DNA of 64,000 nucleotides. Origin: Allobaculum mucilyticum. GTDB lineage: Bacteria; Bacillota_I; Bacilli_A; Erysipelotrichales; Erysipelotrichaceae. The DNA is taken from the NCBI RefSeq assembly GCF_022701195.1, contig NZ_CP078089.1, positions 2,294,001 through 2,358,000 of the forward strand, in the 5' to 3' direction. The position numbers and the translations under genes are program-made. Below the pieces are notes generated by a model that did not search any database, was not told the origin of the DNA, and saw only the letters and a list, made by a program, of their open reading frames with translations. Of this stretch, positions 37,169-45,868 are shown one piece after another (the first letter of the stretch is position 1; the number at the start of each line of letters is the position of its first letter).

Positions 37169-40100
37169 TTATTCCGAAAACAGCTTATCCAGCTTCTCTT
37201 CAAGTTTTCCATCTTTGACCAATTCCAACGAGTCAACTTTTCTGAAGTTGTTCTCTTTGATTTTTCCCGTATAGTCGAATCCCAGAATGAAGTTGGTTGC
37301 AATCTTGTAAATGATTTCTGTCGGTGCTAGACCATAGACTTGCTTGGAGAAGATGTGCTGAAGCCTCTCCGTATCATCTGGGTACAGTTCCTTCATCTTT
37401 TTGCTCTGGAATAACCGTTTCACAATTTCTGCAGGATAAAGCCCTGACTTCATATAAAGGTCAATGAAAGTCTTGTTTGGATCATCAAAGCAGCCAGGAT
37501 CCTGTTCTTCCAGCTCGTCTACCATTTTCTTTACCACCCATTTTGGAGTGAAGATCTGGTTATTCTTCTGTGGAGGAATATAGTCAAAAATATCGCCTTT
37601 GGCATCTTCCTTCATGTACTGAGAAAGCTGATCTTTCTTCTTCATGAACTCTATGACAGATTGGCTGAAGATAACCGGATCAAAGATTCTACCTTTGAAG
37701 TGTTCGATTTCTCCTGTTTCTTCATTAACCACATCACCGCCATCACGCAGCAACCGAAAGTTCTCCAGTGTAGTACTAGTTACTTCCTCAAACACATCTG
37801 CTGGAACAATCTCATCGAAATTATCAATCGTGATATTTCTTTCCATGTGATTTTCGTCTGTACCATAGGCCATCAGGAAGGAAGGGATAGTTCGAGTGAA
37901 TCCGCGAAGGTGATCCTTGATCGTCTTCTGAACAGCCAGACTCTCTTTTTCCTTCACAGAAGTTTCTACTGCGTTAACGATTTCCTTGCTGGCTTCTTCT
38001 ACAAAGGTTTCCGGGAGTTTTTCCAGAGTGTTCTTATAGGCTTCATCGGCTTCTTTGACCTTTTCATCAAAGATTTGATGAATCTTTGGTAGTTCTTCAG
38101 GATCAGCAACAGCTTTTATAGCTTCAGTACGCTCATGCTCGATCTTAGTCGTATCGATACGGTGATTGGTCTGCGCTTTCTCGATAGCACGTTCTGCTTT
38201 ACCTTGTAGACTGTTTTCCAGTCGCTTTTTCTGTCTGGGCGTCAGATCTTTGCCGTATTCCTTTTTTGCAGTCTGAACCATCGGGTCAACGGCTTTCACC
38301 TTAAACTCCTTCTTAAGGCGTTCCAGTTCCTTCTGCTGCGCATCTGGTTCTCTGGCAACTTTCGTTTCCTGAACCGCTTTTTCCAGCGATTCCTGGACGT
38401 CATAGATCTTTGCACCGAAAACCTCTTCGGTCTTTTCTTCAATCACAGCTTCAGGGATCTCAACTTCACCATCTTCATTGACATACAAGTCTTCACCATC
38501 TTCAACAGACAGCAGGACGTCTTTTTCCTGGATCGGTTCAAACTTGTTGATGATATCCACTATAGCCTTTGGTGCATGGAAGACGTTGGTAATGTTCTGG
38601 AACAGGAAGTCGGACATAAAACCTCGATTGACGACCTCCTGAGAACGCAGTTTTCTTGGAATAGAAAGAACCTGTTCAGCGTCCAGTTCAACCATCTTGC
38701 CGTGGCTGTCTTCAGCGATAACCGGGAAGAAGTTAAGCAGCTCTTTGACGTTTTCCGCATGTTGATCCCGAGTGCCGCGGTGATCTGATGTTTCAGTTGA
38801 AAGACCGTTGGCAAAGTCTTCATACATCAGCAATGTTCTGGAGGGATCGAAATCGAAGACATAGGCTCTCTCTTTACGGAAAAGCTGTCCATTCTTTTTG
38901 AAGCTGTATGGATTCTGCGCACGGAAAGCCGCCTGCATGTATAGTGCAGGAGATTTTACGTTGGAAAGCATCAGGACAGCCGTCCACTCCGGAACGGTAA
39001 TTCCTGTGGTCAGCTGGCCAACGGAAAGTGTGATGGTCTTATCGTGTTCGTCAATTGCTTTACGGACCTTGTCAAAAGACTTCATGTAGACTTCGTCTTC
39101 TGAAAGTTTTCCATCACCCGCCGCAACTACGATCTCATACTCTTTGAAGATAGGATGATTTTGCAGCTTTCTGGCCAGTGCTTTTGCACTATCAACCCGA
39201 TCTAAAAGCCAGAAGGTATGCTTCAGTTCATTACGCAGTTCAGGTGTAGAGAAAGGAAACTTTTCCTGAATGACCATCGCATCCAGAAACTTATCCACAT
39301 CAGCACCATGAATGAATTTACCATTTTTATCGGTCTTGAAAAACTCATTCAGATCAAAGGCGTATTCTTCTGTTTCTCCGTTCAGATCAATGCCTTTTGA
39401 AATCTCGTCTTTGACGATTTCCGACATCTGATAGGAGAACAGATTCAGCTGCGGCAAGGCAGAATACGGATTTTCACCATCTGAATTCCAGTCACGCTTG
39501 GCCTTCTGTTCATCTGCATAGGTCCAGTTGAAAATTTCTTTATCTTCAAACTTGTCGTTGGCAATCGCCTTGAAGGGTGTTCCGGAAAGATGAAGTTTAA
39601 AGCAGGGCTGAAGGCGGTCGAACGCAATCTCAGATTTGAGGGTATCCGTTCCTTCGTGTGCTTCATCGAGAATGATCAGATCCCACTTCTGATCATAGAC
39701 TTCACCCAGCTTGTCGAACTTACCGCCAGCATGAATGCTGCCCTTCAAATCCTGCAAAGAGATGAATTCAATGCAGCGAAGTTCAGGGTTCTGATTCAGA
39801 GCGTGAATGTATTCAAGCCGTGACAGAACATGCGGCTTCTTTTCAAGAGAGGGCGTTTCGGATACAAACGCATAACCAGATTCCGTTCCCAAAAATTTCG
39901 TATAGTCCTCATACCAGGAGTTCGCAATTGCAGGGCGATTGGTGAGGATCAGGACGTTCCTGGCATCCACGTATTTTGCGAAATCATAAGCAGTCAATGT
40001 CTTGCCAAATCGAGGCTTGGCATTCCAGAGAAACTCACCGGTAACAGGGCGTGTACGATAGGCATCAGCTGTTTTCTCAACCGCTGCTTCCTGCTCTCTA

Positions 40101-40483
40101 CGAAGTGTATAGGGGATAACACCTTTTGTTTTCAGAAACCCATGATCACGACGAAAATTGTTGAACTGCCAAAGAGAGTGTTCTCCATCAAGATGGAACC
40201 ACTCAGTCCCTGGAATTCGTTCTACGCCCTGCTTCTGAAGATAGCGATGAAAATCAGAATCGTGAAAAGCCTCGCCACTACCATCCTCAAAGATCGCATT
40301 CCCACGCCACTGTTCTTCTGTGATGGTATCCAGAGTATGAGCTTGCTGCTTAATCCGAGCATCTACATCCTGCTTGTCGGTATAACCAATCTTCACCCAG
40401 CCATCATGACGTCTGATTTCAGGAGTGGTATAGGCGTAACACATCGGAATGATCCGCTCCGTCGTTTTAATCTTGGGTGCCAT
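37169..40483 (-). CDS. GIY-YIG nuclease / DEAH helicase restriction protein
   Basis: 1104 residues. Residues about 14-100 form a T5orf172-type GIY-YIG nuclease (YAYTTPE, WVKIGYT, DARIKQQ, and GTEWF with the catalytic Glu). Residues about 125-560 are a superfamily 2 helicase: Walker A AKPRFGKTLTAYDF, DEAH box LIILDEAHEGTD, SGTPFKA and QAAFRAQNP. A long charged coiled coil (about 690-850) follows. The last 150 residues begin with FTPKWVVKKMVDEL, resembling methyltransferase motif X, but the SAM-binding motif I is degenerate (FIDLYMKSGLYPAEI), so it is probably a recognition or docking remnant. Coupled by TAATG to the methylase gene. Likely the restriction and translocation subunit of a two-gene R-M system. 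Confidence 0.88.
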   Translation of the reverse strand: MAPKIKTTERIIPMCYAYTTPEIRRHDGWVKIGYTDKQDVDARIKQQAHTLDTITEEQWRGNAIFEDGSGEAFHDSDFHRYLQKQGVERIPGTEWFHLDGEHSLWQFNNFRRDHGFLKTKGVIPYTLRREQEAAVEKTADAYRTRPVTGEFLWNAKPRFGKTLTAYDFAKYVDARNVLILTNRPAIANSWYEDYTKFLGTESGYAFVSETPSLEKKPHVLSRLEYIHALNQNPELRCIEFISLQDLKGSIHAGGKFDKLGEVYDQKWDLIILDEAHEGTDTLKSEIAFDRLQPCFKLHLSGTPFKAIANDKFEDKEIFNWTYADEQKAKRDWNSDGENPYSALPQLNLFSYQMSEIVKDEISKGIDLNGETEEYAFDLNEFFKTDKNGKFIHGADVDKFLDAMVIQEKFPFSTPELRNELKHTFWLLDRVDSAKALARKLQNHPIFKEYEIVVAAGDGKLSEDEVYMKSFDKVRKAIDEHDKTITLSVGQLTTGITVPEWTAVLMLSNVKSPALYMQAAFRAQNPYSFKKNGQLFRKERAYVFDFDPSRTLLMYEDFANGLSTETSDHRGTRDQHAENVKELLNFFPVIAEDSHGKMVELDAEQVLSIPRKLRSQEVVNRGFMSDFLFQNITNVFHAPKAIVDIINKFEPIQEKDVLLSVEDGEDLYVNEDGEVEIPEAVIEEKTEEVFGAKIYDVQESLEKAVQETKVAREPDAQQKELERLKKEFKVKAVDPMVQTAKKEYGKDLTPRQKKRLENSLQGKAERAIEKAQTNHRIDTTKIEHERTEAIKAVADPEELPKIHQIFDEKVKEADEAYKNTLEKLPETFVEEASKEIVNAVETSVKEKESLAVQKTIKDHLRGFTRTIPSFLMAYGTDENHMERNITIDNFDEIVPADVFEEVTSTTLENFRLLRDGGDVVNEETGEIEHFKGRIFDPVIFSQSVIEFMKKKDQLSQYMKEDAKGDIFDYIPPQKNNQIFTPKWVVKKMVDELEEQDPGCFDDPNKTFIDLYMKSGLYPAEIVKRLFQSKKMKELYPDDTERLQHIFSKQVYGLAPTEIIYKIATNFILGFDYTGKIKENNFRKVDSLELVKDGKLEEKLDKLFSE

Positions 40484-42447
40484 TAGTCCATCTCCTTTAC
40501 ATGCGTTTCGATGAATTCGATTTCTTCTGGTGATAAACCGTATTTTTTATAGAGTTGCTGATCAATTTCAGGGATAGACTTGGACCAGTCAATGTCAGAG
40601 TTTGAAGTGAAGTCTTGAAGAGGGACGAATTGCCATGTGCTTTTTGGATTATGCTGGGTAGCTTTTTTAACGCCTAACATAACCCGGGCAAATTTAGTTT
40701 TCAAATATTTCAATAACGACTCTGCTTCTTCCTCTTCATCGAATGCCCCAACGCTCAGAAAAGTATCTGTATGCCCGATCAAGGGCTGCCCGATCAAGGG
40801 CGTAGATAAGACTTCACCGAGAGCTCCTGAACCGTTGGCTTCAGGAACGAAGACATTGAATTTGTCAAGATAGTCATTATTTAAGATATATTTCCTCTTG
40901 ATTGCCTTATAAAGTCTTTTACTATTAAGTCTCCCTAAAAGCCGAACTTTATCATTTCCTGATAGTTCGTCATCGAACGCTTCAGGGACCTTTTCAAATA
41001 AATTGGAAGCAATCATATTTCCTGTGCCTGTACCAACTTTTGATTTAGCAAAAGGAAAATCATGATAAAATTCGTCTGAAAATCGATATAAACCACGGTT
41101 GGATACAATTGAAGCGATATTTTTCCTATCGATATCTGTAATTGATTTAACTTTTTTCAATATTGAGTTTAATTCGGGAAAGGCCGTGAAGGCTTCAATT
41201 GCTCCATAGACTTCATCTGCATTTCTAAATGTTATAGCTACTCCACCTTTTATGTCAGTGTTTTGGAAAACAGTCGATGCATCTGGAATATATTCAAGAA
41301 CTTTAAAGTGTGGATCAGACAGTCGCTTCTTATTCCATTCTTTTGGCGTCTGACCTGCATTAAATAAGAACCGAGCAGGAGTGATTAGCTCTACTTTATC
41401 GGAAATGGAAAACGCAGCATCCATAAATTTGTTATAGACTGGGGGCTTTCTAGTGCTTAAATCGCTATCTTCTTGATATGGCGGGTTACCTATCACTACA
41501 TCAAATTTTCGATCTGCCATTTCACTGCCTTCTTTCGCTTCAATTTCTTTATACAGAATTGTTGATTTTGATCTCCACTTGCGTACGGTGCACAGTGGAG
41601 CTTTTTCATCTGTTTCTTCATCAAATCCAAAGAGGGTTAACTGCTCAAACAACGGCTGCGGAACTCCGAGGGGAACTGTTCCATGCAGGCCATCCATCTG
41701 CCAGAAATTCCAGGTGATAATATTGACGATTGCAGATAACAGGTTTTTGTCGGGTAATCTGTCCCAAGATGCCTGGTAGTAATCGATGAATGTCATCAGG
41801 AGGTTGACTCTTCCAATGAGCAGGTTGTCACCCTGGTATTCATAGCCATAGACGCTTTCATAGGCTCTTTTTGCCCATTTGATCCAGTCTTTCTCGGTTT
41901 CTGTGTTTTCTGTGACGACGCGCAGTTTGCGATCAAGAATGCCGATCCGATCTTTGATCGGGATGAGATCGCCTGTGGATGCGTTGTAGCGGGAGACGAT
42001 GAATGGAGCTTCACCGCAGGTGATTTCCAGGACGGAGCGGTCGACGTAATCCTGCCAGCTGTGTTCGTCGGTGAATTCAATTTTTTCCGGTACTGTGTCC
42101 CAGTCCTGCCCGTCTTCCTTATTGAATACATCGGGTCGTCCAAACCATTCTTCATCGAGATGGCCGACCATTTTGTTCACAATCCAGGAAGGGGTAAAGA
42201 CTTCGGCTTTGGACTTTGTTCTCTGCTGCTGTGCTTCGAGTGTTTTGAATGCACGGGGTTGCAGGGGAATGCGCGTGGTTCCCTGAAGGACGCCGGGCGA
42301 GATTTCATAACGGTCGCAGCAGTTTGTTCCACATTCGCTGTAACTGTTGGTTGCCCAGATAATTCGTTTTCCTGTTGTTTTATCTTCAAGAAGTTTATTC
42401 AGTACAATATCTAGAGGATACTCTCTAAATTGAATCGCATTTTTCAA
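40483..42447 (-). CDS. Eco57I-like N6-adenine DNA methyltransferase
   Basis: 654 residues. FTPSWIVNKMVGHLDEEW is motif X, VLEITCGEAPFIVSRYNASTG motif I (SAM binding) and VVIGNPPYQED the catalytic motif IV (NPPY). The C-terminal third is a target-recognition region. It begins at a TTG preceded by AGGAGG 8 nt upstream; no ATG is better placed. Its stop overlaps the helicase start (TAATG), so both are made together. It protects the host by methylating adenine in the recognition site and probably supplies target specificity to the helicase-nuclease. Confidence 0.9.
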   Translation of the reverse strand: MKNAIQFREYPLDIVLNKLLEDKTTGKRIIWATNSYSECGTNCCDRYEISPGVLQGTTRIPLQPRAFKTLEAQQQRTKSKAEVFTPSWIVNKMVGHLDEEWFGRPDVFNKEDGQDWDTVPEKIEFTDEHSWQDYVDRSVLEITCGEAPFIVSRYNASTGDLIPIKDRIGILDRKLRVVTENTETEKDWIKWAKRAYESVYGYEYQGDNLLIGRVNLLMTFIDYYQASWDRLPDKNLLSAIVNIITWNFWQMDGLHGTVPLGVPQPLFEQLTLFGFDEETDEKAPLCTVRKWRSKSTILYKEIEAKEGSEMADRKFDVVIGNPPYQEDSDLSTRKPPVYNKFMDAAFSISDKVELITPARFLFNAGQTPKEWNKKRLSDPHFKVLEYIPDASTVFQNTDIKGGVAITFRNADEVYGAIEAFTAFPELNSILKKVKSITDIDRKNIASIVSNRGLYRFSDEFYHDFPFAKSKVGTGTGNMIASNLFEKVPEAFDDELSGNDKVRLLGRLNSKRLYKAIKRKYILNNDYLDKFNVFVPEANGSGALGEVLSTPLIGQPLIGHTDTFLSVGAFDEEEEAESLLKYLKTKFARVMLGVKKATQHNPKSTWQFVPLQDFTSNSDIDWSKSIPEIDQQLYKKYGLSPEEIEFIETHVKEMD

Positions 42448-42759
42448 ACCTGTATCCTCCTGTCAAATCATTCATACATAATATTAGTCATATTATAGCC
42501 CGATACTGAAAGCAAAGCGGGTAGCTGAAAAATAATGAAAGCCGAAATACCGATTTGTTCTCTGGATCCTGTAATTTTGAAATTTTCTAATCGACTCACA
42601 TGAAAAGCCCCTTTCAAGAAGAGCATGTTTGACTGTTTGCATGCTTGCTAGTTGGGGGCTAATTACGGGAAAGATCATTTTTTCTTATTCGTGTTTTTGC
42701 TTTTTACGTTTTCTGATCTCTAATTCTGTTTTCGATTTGATCGAGTGGATTCAGGCTGG
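42448..42759. other. Gene-free boundary of the defence island
   Basis: AT-rich, no convincing gene, terminator or promoter identified. It separates the methylase start from the 3' end of the LuxR-type regulator on the same strand, so it should contain both the regulator's terminator and the island promoter. Confidence 0.4.
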
Positions 42760-45142
42760 TCAGATCAGGTGAAGATCTCTGGCGCGCAGAACAGCTTCCG
42801 CTTTGCTGGTGACACCAAGACGGCGGTAGTTTTCCTTGATGTGGTAGCGGACGTTATCGAGTTTTAAGGAGAGCTGAGCGGAGATTTCTCTTGCGCTGAG
42901 GCCTCTTGCCTGAAGGATCAGGATCTGCAGTCCGTTGGCGGAGAGTTCTGGGGTAACGATGTCCTGGAGGTAATGGGGATAGAGGGAGGAGAAGTGTCTG
43001 CTCTGAATGAGGAGCTGTTCGAGCCATTTCTGGTCTATTTCTGGATCGGTTTGAAGGTGTGGCGCGGCTTCTTCCAGGCAGTTTGTGATTTCGGGTCCGG
43101 CATGGGCAATGATGGGGATGAATCGGAGTTTGCTGGCGAGATGGAGGGATTCAAGGAATAGTTCCATCCATTGATGTTTCATCCGTTTCATAAGGATGGT
43201 CCTGTAGAGTCCGATTTCGATCTGGTACATGGTCCGTCCGCCGTATTCGGCATAGTAGGCGAGTTTGTCGAGAAGGGAAAGGGCCTGTAGATAGTGATGC
43301 TGGCGGATCCAGACCAGGACTAGAGTCAGGTACTGATAGCGGTGCAGGACGTAGAATTCTTCGCCGGTATCTTCAAGATTGTTTTGCCAGGTGCTGATGG
43401 TTTTTGAGTCGTCTTTGAGCAGGGCAATATGGCAGAGCAGAGCGTCGAGGTTATCGATAATTTCGTTCTGCCGTTTTTCTGCTGCGCTTTTTCGGAACTT
43501 GCTTAGAAGTGTGATGGCGTCTTCGATCTGGTTCTGCGCGACATAGAGTCTTGCTTTGAGTGCTGCTGCAACGAAGGACATTTCAAATTTTCCGCCGCTG
43601 GTGATTTCGACTTCGGCTCGGGAAAGAAGACGGAGTACTTCGATGGGATCTTTTCCTTTTTCATACTGGCTTTCTGCCAGGGCAAGGGGGACAAGGCCTT
43701 TTCCGTAGGCGCCAAGGACGCGGCTGACGAGTTTGCCGCAGGAGAAAGCGATGGCTTTGTCATGGGCGGACCAGTGGGAGAAGTCTTTGCCTCCGTTCAT
43801 CAGGGAAGGAAGATTGCTGGTGACAGAAAATTCGGGAAGTGAGAATCCGCTGGTGCACATCATTTTATAGGCGGTTGAAAAGAGGGAGAGCATGGAGCTG
43901 CTGCCGTTATGGATCAGGCAGATGTCCAGATACAGGCTCATGCGAAGTGCTTCGCGTCTTTGGGCTGCGTTGTCGCTTTTTGTTCTGTCTTTTACGCGCT
44001 GCCTCCAGATTTCACTCTGTTCTGGCTGCATGAGCAGGTCATAGAGTACGGAAAGGGAGGTCATCAGTTCGAGTGAGCTTTCGGCTTCTTTTCGGATAAA
44101 GCCAGGTAATAGCGGCGAAGAGGATAGAACCAGCCGTTGGAAACGTGTCTTGAACTGTTGCGGATGAGGAGCTGAATGATGCGGTCTTTGCGGCCGCTTT
44201 TTTCATACATGTGAATGGCATTGCTCAGATCGCCTTTGAGTTCATAGAAGAGTCCTGCGTTATAGGCTGCGTCTTTGATCAGCGTGGGTCCGAGCTGTTT
44301 AAGAGCGTAGTGTTCCATGGCAACTTTAGCGGGACGGCGAAGAAAATAGCCGTCGTCGGATTCCATGACGAAATTGCCGAGTTCTTTGGCCCGGCTGATC
44401 TGCAGGGCTGCCTGGGTCTTCCCGGTGACGAATTCAGCAAGTTCTGTTGTAAAGAAGTCACAGACGGAGAGTGATGCCAGAAATTCGATCAGATCGATGG
44501 GCCATTCCTGAAAGAGCTGGTATTCGACCTGGTTGACGAGCTGTTCCCGGATTTTAGATTCAAGGGAATCAGTGCTGGTGTAGCCTTGTCATACCATTCG
44601 AGTGCCCAGAGAAGAACGGAGAGATTGCCGTTGCTTTTTTCCCGGATCAGATCGACGAGTTCTTCTGGAAAGTCGGATTTGCGTGAGCGGATGAGTCTGT
44701 AGAACTGGCTGAGGTCGACTTTGAGATCGGTTTCATCGATCAGCGTAAAGGGGTGCAGCGAGAGCTGGTTGGTCAGCCAGCCTGGGATCGGTGCCCTTGA
44801 GATGAGGATGACCCACAGGTCTGTCTTTTTGCTGAGAAGTTCAAGGATCTGTCTGCGTTCTTCCCAGTTTTCCAGGCGCTGCAAATCATCAATGATCAGT
44901 GCATCAAGATCTTCATATGAGTCTGTATCGATACTGAACGGACCTCTCTGGCAGCTGATCCGGCGGTACTTCAGTCCTTCGACTGCAGAAAGGACGGTCT
45001 GCGTTTTTCCAAAGCCGATTGCCCCATAGAGATAAACGGCTGTTTTATGTTTTCTCGCACTGAGCAGCTTTCTCTGGGCATCTTTGGGGATGAGCCAGTT
45101 CAGGGAGTCTGTCGTGTTTTCGAGTGTTGAATCTGGTGTCAT
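42760..45142 (-). pseudogene. MalT-like LuxR-family ATP-dependent regulator, two 1-nt frameshifts
   Basis: Together three frames give about 795 residues, the size of MalT-type (STAND) regulators. The N-terminus has a P-loop YLYGAIGFGKTQTV and DALIIDDLQRL (Walker B), a winged-helix region and TPR-like repeats (AAYNAGLFYELKGDLSNAIHMYEKSG). The C-terminal LuxR helix-turn-helix is ILILQARGLSAREISAQLSLKLDNVRYHIKENYRRLGV. The first break is a lost G (44584) between EWYDKG and YTSTDSLES; the second a lost C near 44090 between LSEKKP and ESSLELM. Both restore a continuous homologous frame with one base. If real, the regulator is dead; if indel errors, it is intact. It may regulate the surface protein gene next to it. 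Confidence 0.8.
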
Positions 45143-45536
45143 CTGCTCTCTCCTTTCTGTTCTGTGGGTCTGCTTTATTATTACTGGATCTGGATCTGTC
45201 TGATCCTGAGGTCTGGTTATTAACTGCCTTGACCTGCACTTTCGAATTTTTTGCGTTCTGGATCTGCGTTCAACTGAATCGATGCTCTTTACAGCGGCTG
45301 CTCTTCTGATGGATGCAGCGCGGGACTGGCTGGTGGAGTATCGGAGCTTCTCTGGCTTTGGATCCTTTGTTCTTCTTTGGTCGTCTGTGCTGTCGGGTCT
45401 TCGTTTCTGTGAGATCGACCGAGATGTACAGATACAGAACTGCCTGCGTTGATTGACTCAGAATGGATCCTCAATCTGTGTCTGCCCTGAATCAGTTTCA
45501 CTGTATCCAATCCAGAAAGAGACGACGTGAAAGAGT
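45143..45536. other. Gene-free stretch upstream of the LuxR-type regulator
   Basis: T-rich on the + strand. No gene, RNA or clear promoter boxes recognised. It should contain the regulator's promoter on the - strand. Confidence 0.35.
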
Positions 45537-45581
45537 GAAAAATGGCATCAAAGAGAATGAAAAATCATCTCTTTGATGCCA
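45537..45581 (-). terminator. Terminator of the MBG-repeat protein gene
   Basis: A perfect 14-bp stem TGGCATCAAAGAGA / TCTCTTTGATGCCA with an 11-nt loop; on the - strand it is followed by TTTTTC. It lies 290 bp after the stop at 45869; the interval between shows no gene of its own (a + strand open frame 45573-46337 is a shadow). Confidence 0.8.
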
Positions 45582-45868
45582 GATTCGATTGGTCGTAAAT
45601 CCACAGTGGTCTGCTGCAGATGCTGCTGCGTTTGCAGGATTCTTATTCTCTTTGTGCCTGCTCTGGCACCGTTTTTTAAAGCAGGCTGTCTTTACAAAGA
45701 GTCGAAAAGCGGAAAGGAAAAACAGGTCTGGATGGGCAGTCCGTCTGCCTTTCCTTCCTGGAAAAAGGAGAGTTCTGCAGGTGCCGGATTCAAAAGGAGT
45801 GCAGCAGGACGTTTACGGATTTACGGATGGGTACATGGGGGACGAATCGTTATGCTGGATGTTTATGC

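Noticed and set aside
42493-42678. 61-codon - strand open frame before the methylase
   Set aside because: No ribosome site, no recognisable composition or domain; likely chance in AT-rich intergenic DNA.
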